Part shown: positions 44,642 through 53,555 of the stretch, in pieces | Layout: every line of letters starts with the position of its first letter | Numbering within the stretch: the stretch's first letter is position 1 | Assembly (NCBI RefSeq): GCF_028875915.1 | Contig: NZ_JAPEHW010000003.1 | Coordinates: 118,994 to 182,993 of the forward strand | Direction of reading: 5' to 3' | Length of the DNA stretch: 64,000 nt | Source of the DNA: Pseudoalteromonas sp. G4 | GTDB lineage: Bacteria > Pseudomonadota > Gammaproteobacteria > Enterobacterales > Alteromonadaceae | Notes under the pieces: generated by a model | Told to the model about the DNA's origin: nothing | The model's database searches: none | What the model saw: only the letters and a program-made list of their open reading frames with translations | Program-made: the position numbers and the translations under genes

Positions 44642-45778
44642 TTAGAAAACAAAATCGATACCCATGCTAATTGTTCTTGAATCACCATGATAGGCCCAAC
44701 CAGTTGGTTCATGTCCTTGATCGACAAAGGTGTCGTACTGGATTTTAAACGCAACGTTAGAATAGAAGTCATACCTTAAACCATAGCTCAACATATAGTG
44801 TTCTTCTAAGTCTTGAGTTGGGACTTTGGAACGCTCATGATCCGCCTTGGAATATGAAATATAAGGCTGAAATTCATCAATGTTATAAACGACAGAGATT
44901 AAGTAAGTTGGGAACTCTGTTCCTACAGCATCATCATATTCCACATAGTTCATATCAAAAAGAATGGTAAAGTCACTCACATTAACTTGACCACCAAAGC
45001 CTATAAACTGCTGTGAGAAAGGTGTATAAGGGCTAATGCTGCCATCTTGTTGAATGGTTTCTCTGTCTCTATCATTTTGAAAGTATACAAAACGCAGATC
45101 AAAGAAATCACCTGACATATTCCAATTAAAGCCTGCGATATCGGTCCAGTACTCATTTACTGTCCGAGCATTACCACCATAGAGCTTATCGTAATACAGC
45201 ATTTCGACATTATCGTCTGAATATTCGTTACCATAAAAAGCGGTTATCGTGTTTGAATACTCGCCTAGTTCAAAGCTATACATGGCATGAGCACCATCAA
45301 ATTGGGTTACTTGCCACCAGTAAAGGTTTGAAGGTGGGCGCATCCAAGGATAGGCATACCCCACCTCAGCATATTCTGAGAAGTAGTACATTGGGATATT
45401 TCGACGCCCTGCCATAAAAGTCCAATCTTCATTGGCTTGGTAAGTAACGTAATACCAATCAAACTCTGGGTTAAAGTCATCTACACCTTTAGCAACCAAT
45501 TGCGCGGTAACAGAAAGCTGACTATTAAATTTATAGGTGCCCTGCACAGCAAGGATTGACTCTGCTTTAAATGTGAGATCATTTGTGTACTGACCAACAT
45601 CATAAAAATCAGCTGTGAGAATTTCATCCCGTTTTTGCCCTGGATTGAGTGGATCATCAACTGTACCAAGGGTTTTACCTGCGATAATTGAACCATAACC
45701 ACTTATTTTTAGCTCTGCTTTAGCTGATTGAGAGAAAATAATAAGCAAAGCTGATGCGACTAGTGAAAGCTTTTTCAT
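44642..45778 (-). CDS. Porin-like outer membrane beta-barrel
   Basis: A 378-residue protein starting at the ATG 45778 with GGAGAG ahead of it. After the signal peptide (ending SAKA) alternating amphipathic strands rich in Tyr, Asp and Asn run to a final ISMGIDFVF, where the C-terminal Phe is the outer-membrane insertion signal. Such porins often partner with a periplasmic PstS-like protein, as encoded immediately upstream (stop overlapping this gene's ribosome site). A role in phosphate or anion uptake is suggested by that neighbour only. Confidence 0.8.
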   Translation of the reverse strand: MKKLSLVASALLIIFSQSAKAELKISGYGSIIAGKTLGTVDDPLNPGQKRDEILTADFYDVGQYTNDLTFKAESILAVQGTYKFNSQLSVTAQLVAKGVDDFNPEFDWYYVTYQANEDWTFMAGRRNIPMYYFSEYAEVGYAYPWMRPPSNLYWWQVTQFDGAHAMYSFELGEYSNTITAFYGNEYSDDNVEMLYYDKLYGGNARTVNEYWTDIAGFNWNMSGDFFDLRFVYFQNDRDRETIQQDGSISPYTPFSQQFIGFGGQVNVSDFTILFDMNYVEYDDAVGTEFPTYLISVVYNIDEFQPYISYSKADHERSKVPTQDLEEHYMLSYGLRYDFYSNVAFKIQYDTFVDQGHEPTGWAYHGDSRTISMGIDFVF

Positions 45779-45789
45779 TTTATCTCTCC

Positions 45790-46230
45790 TCAAAATGTTG
45801 CTACGACTTTTACATCGCCAGTTACAGCACTTGCATCTAAATAGCCGATTGCATCTGGATTAGAGGCGATGCTTGATATAACGGCGGCGTTTGAGTCCAT
45901 TTCCTGAGGGGGCGTTCCCTTACCTGTAAATAAAATCTTTGACCAATAAGCCTTTACTTGGCTACTCGATTTACCCAGTACTTTTGAATTAAATTCTTCT
46001 GTAGCGGGATCACTGTAGTTAGCACTAATTAAAATCGCGGAACGACCATTAGTATAACTTTTTGTTTTTCCTAAAAAGATTTTTTTGATTGTACCTTGAT
46101 CAAAGGATGAATCATTGGTTGGATGAACAACAACCGCAACATCAGCGATCGCATGAGACATATTCATTAATGCCATTGTGGATACTACACAAACAACTTT
46201 CCACGTTTTCTTTGGAGAAGGTAATAACAT
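45790..46230 (-). CDS. Short PstS-like periplasmic phosphate-binding-type protein
   Basis: A 146-residue protein with a signal peptide (ending near HAIA). The domain VVVHPTNDSSFDQGTIKKIFLGKT followed by SNPDAIGYLDAS is the PBP-like phosphate-binding fold. True PstS is about twice as long, so this is a half-size form that may not close over a ligand alone. The stop overlaps the porin's leader by 12 bp, so both are co-expressed. No phosphate ABC genes are next to it. Confidence 0.75.
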   Translation of the reverse strand: MLLPSPKKTWKVVCVVSTMALMNMSHAIADVAVVVHPTNDSSFDQGTIKKIFLGKTKSYTNGRSAILISANYSDPATEEFNSKVLGKSSSQVKAYWSKILFTGKGTPPQEMDSNAAVISSIASNPDAIGYLDASAVTGDVKVVATF

Positions 46231-46640
46231 AGTTAACCCTTATTATTGCTGCGCTAGGCGTTATACATAGTGCATAACGATATTGAAAAAGTAGTCCTGC
46301 TTGTGCTTATTATCAAGAAATACAGGATAATCTTGAGTGAAATATGCCCGCTACAAAGAGCTTTTTTAGTATTTATGGCTTAGGTAGCTTTACACCAGAT
46401 TAATAAAAAAATCGACGTGTGATGTCTTTGGCCTGTAAATAGGGTTTACGTATTTACTCTTTCTTTAACTGGGCTTTTTGGCTTTCCATGTTATAGGTAT
46501 TAGGATTTTCTTTTTAAATTCAACCGTTAGATGAGTTTATTTAATGTTCAATGCCGCTTGTCACAAAATTGTTGCTTCTTTGTTGTTCATTTGTAATTCT
46601 TTTTCAAAAGGGCAGGAAATAATTACAACAAGGATAAGCA
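46231..46640. other. Regulatory stretch between the pstS-like and TonB-type genes
   Basis: 410 bp between divergent operons. It must hold both promoters. I see no clear Fur box or other motif. It contains no open frame worth listing. Confidence 0.5.
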
Positions 46641-47435
46641 ATGAAACATCTTTTTGCGTTAACTTTGACAGCGCTGTCACCTTTATTTGCATATGCGCAA
46701 TCTTCAGATGCTGAATTGATGCAACAATGGTTAGATTTAGAAAGTCAAAAGGGCAAACTTCAACTCAGCTGGCAGGCCAATGAGCAAGCACTAAAAAATC
46801 AATTTTCACTTTTAAAGCGAGAAAAACAAGCGCTTAATGCATTACTCAAAACAGCAAATGCAGCACGCAGTGAAGTAGATACAAAACGCTTAGCCTTAAC
46901 TGAGCAACAACTTGCTTTTGAAAAAAATCAACAAACAGTCGATGCTGCATTAAAAAATGCGCACCTTTTCGTTAAACGTATTACTCCCCTACTTCCGCCA
47001 CCGTTACAAAACGATTGGCAAACTAAAACAACCCAAATTGAACAAACAGAGCTGCCAAATAGCGAAAAATTAGAACGCTTACTGAGCATGTATAAAGCGG
47101 CTGATGAATTTAATCAACGAATTGCAATTCACAACACTAACATGCGTTTACCGTCAAGTGAGGGCGATTCTGAGCGTTTAGTTAATCAAATTTACTTAGG
47201 CCTTTCACAAGCTTGGTATATCAGTGATGATGGTGAGTTTTATGGTATAGGTCGCGTTGAGCAGTCTGGCTGGCAATGGCATCACGGTGCAGCTGCAAAA
47301 CAGCTTATAGGTTCAAACAGCGAAGGGTTATCAACTGATTTGCTAGCTATCAAAGCAATGCTTGAGAAACCAACTAATGCATCATTTATAAAGGCGCCAT
47401 TGGCAATTGCAAGTATTGATAAGGAGCGTCTGTAA
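46641..47435 (+). CDS. DUF3450 protein of the TonB2-type cluster
   Basis: A 264-residue periplasmic protein: signal peptide ending YAQ, a long coiled coil (about 30-150; many Leu/Gln/Lys/Ala heptads) and a C-terminal beta domain (YLGLSQAWYISDDGEFYGIG then WQWHHGAAAKQL). DUF3450 proteins precede the ExbB/TonB genes in marine gammaproteobacterial TonB2-type clusters and are thought to connect inner-membrane proton-motive force complex to the envelope. AAGGAT lies before the ATG. It ends by overlapping the next gene. Confidence 0.8.
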   Translation: MKHLFALTLTALSPLFAYAQSSDAELMQQWLDLESQKGKLQLSWQANEQALKNQFSLLKREKQALNALLKTANAARSEVDTKRLALTEQQLAFEKNQQTVDAALKNAHLFVKRITPLLPPPLQNDWQTKTTQIEQTELPNSEKLERLLSMYKAADEFNQRIAIHNTNMRLPSSEGDSERLVNQIYLGLSQAWYISDDGEFYGIGRVEQSGWQWHHGAAAKQLIGSNSEGLSTDLLAIKAMLEKPTNASFIKAPLAIASIDKERL

Positions 47436-48697
47436 TGTTTCGTTTTGTGAGTTTACTGCTGTTGCTAATAAGCACAACGGCCTTTAGTGAGACAAATGTT
47501 AACCAACAACTGCTTGAGCGAATTGCTAAATCAAAGCAGCAGTTAATGTCTATTGAGAAGCAAATTAACCAACAATCGCTTTCGTATCAAAAACAAATAA
47601 ACCAAGCTCTTAACGATGTTAAAGCGCTTCGTGAAAAAGCATCTGCTATACAACGTGTAGCTGATGAGCAAATTTTGAGTGTTGAACAACTTTCACAGCG
47701 CGTTGAAAAATGGCGTGCGCAAGACAATTATCAAAAGCTACTTTTACAAAGTTATTTCGAACAAAATGGCACCCCACTTGGCCAGTTTACAAACGCTCAT
47801 GGTGAAGTGGTAATCAGTGAAAACGTTTTTAATACCTTACAAAACCAACTCGTCGATGCGCTTGTACCACGTTGGCAACCATCAAAAGTAGTGGATGAAT
47901 CTGGTGAGATAGCACATTTTAATGTGCTTGAAATGGGTCCAATTTCGCTTGCTTACAACCAAGAACGAGCGCTAGGCGGCCTTGTTGAACAGCATATCAA
48001 TCAAGCAATCCCAAGTTTAGTCAAGGGGGTTTACAGGGAGAGTGAGGTTGCCCAATTAGCGCAGCTTAACCAAACAGGACTTGGCACTGTGATGTTTGAC
48101 CCAACTCTTGGCAATGCGTCAAAGCTGCAAAATAAACAACAAGGTATCATTGAACACATTAAAAAAGGCGGCGTTTGGGCCTTACCTATTTTATTTTTTG
48201 GCGCGTTATCATTTGTAGTAGCAATAATTAAAGCAATACAGCTGTTAAAGCTACCAAGCGTTAAATCAGATCTTACTGCACGTTTATCAAGCGCTGACGA
48301 ACTGCGCGGTGCGGAACACCAGCTGGTTGAAATTGCAAAAAATTACCCTGTTTCAAGCCAACGTGACGACCAGCTAGTGGCGTTTTTAATGAAGTACCGT
48401 TATCAAGTCGAGAATTACCTAGGTGTTGTAGCCACTTCGGCAGCGATTGCGCCATTACTTGGTCTACTGGGAACGGTATCGGGCATGATCAACACCTTTA
48501 TGATGATGAACACTTTTGGCACAGGTGATGCGGCAACGGTATCAGGCGGTATCTCAGAGGCATTGGTAACCACAGAGTTAGGTTTAATTGTTGCGATTCC
48601 GTCGCTGATTTTAAGTGCATTACTCAGTCGAAAAGCAAAAAGCCATAATGCGAAACTTGAAGCAAATGCGATTCAGCTCAGCAAATATGAGTTTTAA
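47435..48697 (+). CDS. Large MotA/TolQ/ExbB-family protein (TtpC-like)
   Basis: A 420-residue protein: signal peptide, a coiled-coil periplasmic part (about 20-100), and from about 250 the three-helix MotA/TolQ/ExbB proton channel with GVWALPILFFGALSFVVAII, and the late APLLGLLGTVSGMINTF and EALVTTELGLIVAIPSLI. In vibrios the matching protein TtpC is needed by TonB2. Start overlaps the DUF3450 stop by 1 bp. Confidence 0.85.
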   Translation: MFRFVSLLLLLISTTAFSETNVNQQLLERIAKSKQQLMSIEKQINQQSLSYQKQINQALNDVKALREKASAIQRVADEQILSVEQLSQRVEKWRAQDNYQKLLLQSYFEQNGTPLGQFTNAHGEVVISENVFNTLQNQLVDALVPRWQPSKVVDESGEIAHFNVLEMGPISLAYNQERALGGLVEQHINQAIPSLVKGVYRESEVAQLAQLNQTGLGTVMFDPTLGNASKLQNKQQGIIEHIKKGGVWALPILFFGALSFVVAIIKAIQLLKLPSVKSDLTARLSSADELRGAEHQLVEIAKNYPVSSQRDDQLVAFLMKYRYQVENYLGVVATSAAIAPLLGLLGTVSGMINTFMMMNTFGTGDAATVSGGISEALVTTELGLIVAIPSLILSALLSRKAKSHNAKLEANAIQLSKYEF

Positions 48698-48700
48698 AGT

Positions 48701-49105
48701 ATGGATTTTTCGATTTATTTAAAACTTTTTAGTAACGCTGTGGTGTGGGCGCTTTTGGCAGTTGCCATCTTTAGTTATGGCAAGCTGTTGTCGCTGTTGT
48801 TCTTTATTAAGCCCTGTCAAGCATGGTTAATGCGCTGTAATTATTGGATTGCAGCACTAAAAACCTTACTTGCTGCTCTACCCTTGCTGGGACTACTTGG
48901 CACCATTAGTGGACTATTGAGTACCTTCAACTTTATGTCATTGAATAATGGGCTCGATATGCAAGAAATGGTAAGTGGTGGTATTGCAAGTGCAATGTAC
49001 ACAACACAACTAGGGCTGGTATTTGTTGTGCCAGGCTTACTGCTTCATACCTTATTGAAAAGCAAAGTAGCAACTTGGCAGGTGGAGGCTGTATGCGTTC
49101 GTTAA
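48701..49105 (+). CDS. exbB: ExbB-like proton channel subunit
   Basis: A 134-residue short ExbB/TolQ protein with three membrane helices: one near 12-30, then LLAALPLLGLLGTISGLLS and GIASAMYTTQLGLVFVVPG. It pairs with ExbD to use proton-motive force to power TonB. It starts 3 bp after the TtpC-like gene and overlaps exbD by 13 bp. Confidence 0.85.
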   Translation: MDFSIYLKLFSNAVVWALLAVAIFSYGKLLSLLFFIKPCQAWLMRCNYWIAALKTLLAALPLLGLLGTISGLLSTFNFMSLNNGLDMQEMVSGGIASAMYTTQLGLVFVVPGLLLHTLLKSKVATWQVEAVCVR

Positions 49106-49500
49106 TAGAGCAAAAAATAGAAGACAGTAAATGCCAAGAGATAGACTTAGCACCATTATTAGATGTGGTGTTTATTCTGCTTATCTTTTTTATTGTCACC
49201 ACAGTGTTTGTCAAAGAAACCGGTGTGGAAGTTGATAAACCCAGCGCCGTTTCTAGCCAACAATTACAAAAGTCGGTGCTTATGCTCGCCATTACTGATG
49301 GCGGGCAAGTGATGTATGCCGGTACAAATATCGGGGTGGCAGGCGTCAGAGCCACGTTAATGCAAGCGAGTAGGACTAAACCGCGGCCATTAGTCATTCA
49401 AGCGGATAAACGCGTGCCAACAGAATTACTGGTTAAAGTGATTGATCAGGCAAAGCTTGCTGGGGTTGAAAACATCAGTTTAGCTACACAGGTGAAATGA
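49093..49500 (+). CDS. exbD: ExbD-like protein
   Basis: A 135-residue protein using the ATG at 49093 with GGAGG in front; an upstream TTG at 49075 is unlikely. One membrane helix near 24-42 (LDVVFILLIFFIVTTVFV) carries the conserved aspartate in APLLDVVF, and the periplasmic domain has the ExbD/TolR pattern. Overlaps tonB by 4 bp (ATGA). Confidence 0.88.
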   Translation: MRSLIEQKIEDSKCQEIDLAPLLDVVFILLIFFIVTTVFVKETGVEVDKPSAVSSQQLQKSVLMLAITDGGQVMYAGTNIGVAGVRATLMQASRTKPRPLVIQADKRVPTELLVKVIDQAKLAGVENISLATQVK

Positions 49501-50186
49501 TGACGATGGTAAGTCAGCCTCAACTAACCACACAATCACTACTTTGCACAATAGCCCCATGGAGTATTAGCTTATTTTTGGTCGTTGGGCTTGTTAGTCT
49601 ATTGCATTGGTTAAAACAAACACCGGAGCTTCCCGAGGCGACGCTCGCAGTGCGAAAATTGGATGTTGCATTGCCTGCGCCGCCGCCCCCGCCACCTCCG
49701 CCAATGAAAAGCACTTCGCAAAGTAGTGAAGCATCTCAAACCAGTTTAAACATTGCGGGCTTAGGTGATGGACCACAGGTAAATTACGCAGACAAACCGA
49801 AAATGACATTGCCTAAAGTGCAGTCGTTGGCACTGCCAGAATTCACTATGGACGCCAAAATGATACAGCAGCGTCTAGCGCTTGATATGCCGCTGATGGC
49901 AGTAGAGAAACTTGATCAGGTACCACAGGTTGTGAAGCAAAAGTACTTTCCTCCGCCGTTATCTATTCGGCGCAAAGGCATTAAGCGAGTTTCAACAGAA
50001 GTTGAGTTGATAATCGATCAAACTGGTAAGCCTTATATTAAGCGTATCACCGATCCCGTTTACCCAGAAATGGTCGAAGTGATCCGCAATTGGGTAGAGC
50101 ATGCACGTTTTAGTATTCCAAAAAAAGATGGCAAACCTGTGCAAGCAATTTATTTATATGGCATTCATTTTAATTACGGCAGATAA
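49497..50186 (+). CDS. tonB: TonB protein
   Basis: A 229-residue TonB. One N-terminal helix (about 20-37) is followed by a proline run (PAPPPPPPPPMKS) and linker, and the C-terminal domain from about 150 holds the TonB pattern VELIIDQTGKPYIKRITDPVYPEMVEVIRN, here noted as VELIIDQTG and YPEM. It spans the periplasm and transmits energy to outer-membrane receptors. The short proline stretch is GC-rich but coding. Confidence 0.88.
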   Translation: MMTMVSQPQLTTQSLLCTIAPWSISLFLVVGLVSLLHWLKQTPELPEATLAVRKLDVALPAPPPPPPPPMKSTSQSSEASQTSLNIAGLGDGPQVNYADKPKMTLPKVQSLALPEFTMDAKMIQQRLALDMPLMAVEKLDQVPQVVKQKYFPPPLSIRRKGIKRVSTEVELIIDQTGKPYIKRITDPVYPEMVEVIRNWVEHARFSIPKKDGKPVQAIYLYGIHFNYGR

Positions 50187-50189
50187 ACA

Positions 50190-51572
50190 ATGAATAAACT
50201 AACTCCCTTATTTTTTGCTTCGTGCGCTTTTATTGCTGTGAACAGCTTGCCTAGTAAAGCAAGTAATTTAACCAGCAAATTTAAAATTGAAGTAGAACAA
50301 CCAACATTTGTACTGCCACAATTTTCAGGACCTTACAGCGAAAAAGAAGCCAATATTGCGCCTGAAGAACTTGAAACAGCCGAGCGTCTGCGCGGGTTAT
50401 TAGAAAGCGGTGATAAGCAAGCAGTATTAAAAGAGCTGGAAGCGTTTTACGATATCGAACTGAGTGTTGCCATGCTGATGTTAAAAGCACAGCTGTATTT
50501 CGCCTTAGAAGATTATGAAAAGGCAGAAAAAACATACCTTGCTTCACTTGCAAGAAGTCCGCATTTAGTTAGAGCACACAGTGACCTAGGGCAGCTTTAC
50601 TTAATCAAAGACGATCAACACAAGGCGCGAGAATATTTTGCCAAAGCCATAGCTCTGGGTGCCAATGATGCGGTGGTTTATGGTCAGCTGGCGTATTTAA
50701 ACTTAACGCTGCACGGCCCTTATTCAGCGATAAATGCCTATCAACAAGCTTTGGCAATAGAGCCTGAACAAGCGCAGTGGCAGCAAGGGTTATTTGTTGC
50801 GCTCACGCAAGCAAAAATGTATCAAGCAGCGGCAGCCCTGTTAAGTGAGCTTATTGCAAAGTCGCCGAATGACAGCAAATTAAGGCTTAATCAGGCGATT
50901 TTATCGCTTGAACAAAACGACTCTCGCGCTGCACTGGCATCGCTAGAAATGGCCATTTTACTTGGTGATAAGCGTGAAACTAATCTAAAAACCGCAGCAC
51001 AATTGCATTTACAGCAAGACAGTTTTGAGCGCGCGGTAGAGCTCATTAATACGCATTTATCGCAATACGACTTGGATTTAACCAGTCTAAATACTTACCT
51101 TACTTGGTTATCACAACGTGGTCTTTGGCAGCAAAGTAAAACCATTTTGGCATCTCTTGAAAATAAGCTCTCAACCTTTGATGGGCAAACCAAAAGCGTA
51201 ATTTATTTGCATAAAGCCTTATTGAATAGTGAAACAGCAAACCTCAACGCAGCTGACAGCGCATTTAAATTGGCGCTGGATGCCAACCCAAATCATGGAC
51301 AGGCATTAGTTGCCTATGCCGATTTTTTAATTGATAGAAAGTCATTCACCCAAGCAGAAACCCTATATTTACGTGCAGAAGCGCTAAGCGACTGGCAAAA
51401 ACAAGCAATGTTAAGTCGCGCTCAGTTGTATGTAGATATTCAAAAATACGATGCGGCACTGACCGTTTTAAAAAGTGTGACAAGTCGTTTCCCTGAAACA
51501 CGTGGTATTTCAGAGCAAATAGCCTTGCTTGAAAATATTATTGTGACAAAAAAACAACAAGCAGAAATTTAA
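50190..51572 (+). CDS. TPR-repeat protein of the TonB2-type cluster
   Basis: A 460-residue protein with a signal peptide (ending SKA) and at least eight TPR-like 34-residue units from about residue 100 (e.g. YFALEDYEKAEKTYLASLAR, then LIKDDQHKAREYFAKAIALG). TPR proteins close the TonB2-type clusters of vibrios and pseudoalteromonads and aid the complex. It follows tonB by 3 bp. Confidence 0.8.
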   Translation: MNKLTPLFFASCAFIAVNSLPSKASNLTSKFKIEVEQPTFVLPQFSGPYSEKEANIAPEELETAERLRGLLESGDKQAVLKELEAFYDIELSVAMLMLKAQLYFALEDYEKAEKTYLASLARSPHLVRAHSDLGQLYLIKDDQHKAREYFAKAIALGANDAVVYGQLAYLNLTLHGPYSAINAYQQALAIEPEQAQWQQGLFVALTQAKMYQAAAALLSELIAKSPNDSKLRLNQAILSLEQNDSRAALASLEMAILLGDKRETNLKTAAQLHLQQDSFERAVELINTHLSQYDLDLTSLNTYLTWLSQRGLWQQSKTILASLENKLSTFDGQTKSVIYLHKALLNSETANLNAADSAFKLALDANPNHGQALVAYADFLIDRKSFTQAETLYLRAEALSDWQKQAMLSRAQLYVDIQKYDAALTVLKSVTSRFPETRGISEQIALLENIIVTKKQQAEI

Positions 51573-51581
51573 GGAAGAACT

Positions 51582-52034
51582 ATGAAAACTAAAATGTGTT
51601 TATTTATCGCAGCTATTTCTTTAGCAGGCTGTCAGTCAACACCATCAGACGATGAGTTTGTTTGCAGTACTCAAACTGATTGGCAACAGTTAGGATTGAC
51701 GACTGCGCAAAAAGGAAAAAGTGTGCGCGCTTTTGATCGTTACAAAGCACAGTGTGGCGAAGCGTTACCGCCAAATGCACAAGATCTATACCTGGATGGC
51801 TTTACTGCGGGTATTAAAGAGTATTGTACTTATGAAAATGGCTTTGAATTAGCACAAAAAGATATTGAAAATCCAAATGTGTGTCCGTTTGAAATCCGTG
51901 CCGAGTTTGATAAAGGCTACAAAATTGGCTATCTCGATCGCCGTGAAAAGAAAGAAAATGCCGACTATGCTGAGCGCGAATTGGAAAGAAGAGCACTACA
52001 AAACCGAAATGGACAGTCTTCTACAGGGCAATAG
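51582..52034 (+). CDS. DUF2799 lipoprotein, copy 1
   Basis: A 150-residue lipoprotein with lipobox ISLAGC (Cys17). It has the DUF2799 pattern W-x-LG then DRYKAQCGEALPPNAQDLYLDG, then YCTYENGFELAQKD. The next gene encodes a second copy, about half identical by eye, so the pair is a tandem duplication. It follows the TPR gene by 9 bp, so it may be part of that operon. Unknown function, envelope-located. Confidence 0.85.
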   Translation: MKTKMCLFIAAISLAGCQSTPSDDEFVCSTQTDWQQLGLTTAQKGKSVRAFDRYKAQCGEALPPNAQDLYLDGFTAGIKEYCTYENGFELAQKDIENPNVCPFEIRAEFDKGYKIGYLDRREKKENADYAERELERRALQNRNGQSSTGQ

Positions 52035-52048
52035 GATAAGAGCTTATT

Positions 52049-52495
52049 ATGAATAAACACCTTGTTTTAATATTGGGTATTGCAACTTTAGTGGGTTGCA
52101 ATACCATCACAAGCCAAGTTGAATGCGATAACGCAATAGATTGGTTGTCGCTTGGAAGTGAAGTGGCCCTTGCTGGTAAATCGGTGCGTGATTTTGATAA
52201 ATACAAAGCAAGCTGCGGTGATAGTTTACCGGGCAATGCACAAGCATTGTACTTGGATGGTTATACGGCAGGTATCAAACAATACTGTAGTTATGAAAAT
52301 GGCTTTAAACTCGGTGAAAAAGGCATTCCTGATCCGCAAATATGCCCATTAGAAATTCGTGCAGAGTTTGATAAGGGTTTTCGAATCGGCGCGTTAGAGC
52401 GAAGAGAAAAGCAGCAAAATAGAGAATTAGCAGAGCGTGAAAAAGACCGAGCGCTTATTTCATCAGACTCTGCTATGTCATCGGTTGGTGGCTAA
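52049..52495 (+). CDS. DUF2799 lipoprotein, copy 2
   Basis: A 148-residue lipoprotein with lipobox TLVGC (Cys17). It aligns with the copy just upstream along its length (DKYKASCGDSLPGNAQ, LYLDGYTAGIKQYCSYENG, IRAEFDKGFRIG). The two may form paired subunits. It is 14 bp after copy 1. The gene pair ends just before the convergent LysR gene. Confidence 0.85.
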   Translation: MNKHLVLILGIATLVGCNTITSQVECDNAIDWLSLGSEVALAGKSVRDFDKYKASCGDSLPGNAQALYLDGYTAGIKQYCSYENGFKLGEKGIPDPQICPLEIRAEFDKGFRIGALERREKQQNRELAEREKDRALISSDSAMSSVGG

Positions 52496-52511
52496 AAACG
52501 CTTCATTTAGG

Positions 52512-52541
52512 TTAAACGCTACTAGCGATGGCAGCGTTTAA
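52512..52541. terminator. Hairpin between convergent genes
   Basis: TTAAACGCT (52512-52520) pairs with AGCGTTTAA (52533-52541) across a 12-nt loop. It overlaps the LysR stop. It is a moderate terminator candidate. Confidence 0.45.
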
Positions 52542-53415
52542 TCTCTTCAACAAGCGCTTTGGCAAGCGGCGATACTGAGCTCATTTTTTTGGTGATTAAC
52601 ATCACGGGAATTTGATAGTGGTATTTCTCTGGGTGAATTGCTTTAAACACCCCTTTATCAACCCAGTAATTTGCATAGTGCTCTGGTAAATAGCCAATAA
52701 AGGCACCCGATAATATCAAATGTGCAATGCCTTCATCATGATAGGCGGTCGCACTATTTTGGTAATTAAGACCATCGTTGCGCACTTCTTTATCGCGCAT
52801 ATAGTTTGAGGTAATCACCTCGGCTTGTTTAAGTAACTTATTGCGCTCATTCGATTTACAATCAAAAAGTGCATGCCCTTTGGCGCAGTATAAATAGTTG
52901 GTTTCGTTATGCAGTGGGAAGTAATCTAAACCACGCAAGTGATGGCGACTTACGCCCAGCCCCACTAGCGAGCGACCATTTACCACAGAAGTTTCTACTT
53001 CCCGCGCCTCACACACATTGATATCAAATTGAATATTATCGCTTTTTTGTTTTAGCTCGCGAATTACCTCACTTATGCCACAGCGCGGATCGCTCACCAT
53101 GGTATCAATCACTGAAATTGTTACGCGGCCTGATAGCTCATTTTTAGAGCCTGCAACTGTGGTGGCAAACGCTTCGCACTGCTGTAATAACTCAAGGCTT
53201 GCCTGATAGGTAATACGGCCAGGCTCGGTCAGTTCAAAACCGCTGCGCCCGCGTTTACATAATTTGATGCCAAGGCGCACTTCTAAATCCGATAAATGTG
53301 AACTAATGGTCGAACGGCCAATATTCAGTCGAGATTCTGCGGCAGAGAGCCCGCCACATTCCACAATTGCAACAAATATGCGCAATAGGCGCAGATCGAC
53401 GTCATGAATTTGCAT
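52522..53415 (-). CDS. LysR-family regulator divergent from hutHU
   Basis: A 297-residue LysR-type regulator. The N-terminal helix-turn-helix (about 5-65) includes LSAAESRLNIGRSTISSHLSDLE, noted here as SAAESRLNIGRSTISSHL, and the substrate domain is complete. It is divergent from hutH across 140 bp that contain palindromes, so it is probably the regulator of histidine degradation here, in place of the GntR-type HutC. Inducer likely urocanate by analogy, not shown. Confidence 0.85.
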   Translation of the reverse strand: MQIHDVDLRLLRIFVAIVECGGLSAAESRLNIGRSTISSHLSDLEVRLGIKLCKRGRSGFELTEPGRITYQASLELLQQCEAFATTVAGSKNELSGRVTISVIDTMVSDPRCGISEVIRELKQKSDNIQFDINVCEAREVETSVVNGRSLVGLGVSRHHLRGLDYFPLHNETNYLYCAKGHALFDCKSNERNKLLKQAEVITSNYMRDKEVRNDGLNYQNSATAYHDEGIAHLILSGAFIGYLPEHYANYWVDKGVFKAIHPEKYHYQIPVMLITKKMSSVSPLAKALVEEIKRCHR

Positions 53416-53439
53416 CTTTTTCAGCCTTAATTGTTAGTT

Positions 53440-53472
53440 CGATAATATCGGAATAAGCATCGATAATTATGC
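53440..53472. promoter_or_regulatory. Candidate operator between lysR and hutH
   Basis: A near-palindrome CGATA-A-TATCG (53440-53450) with a further dyad GCAT-N8-ATGC (53457-53472) lies between the two divergent genes, as LysR-type sites often do. Confidence 0.5.
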
Positions 53473-53555
53473 ATTTATAAAACTTGGGTCGCAAGCTAAC
53501 ATTACTTCATTGATTAATCATCACAGTTAGATGACTAAAACGTTAGGAGACAACA

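Noticed and set aside
48933..49397. Minus-strand frame across exbB and exbD
   Set aside because: It is the shadow of the overlapping exbB/exbD genes, has no ribosome site and no family resemblance.
49675..49702. GC-rich imperfect repeat
   Set aside because: It encodes the proline run of TonB; no extra explanation is required.
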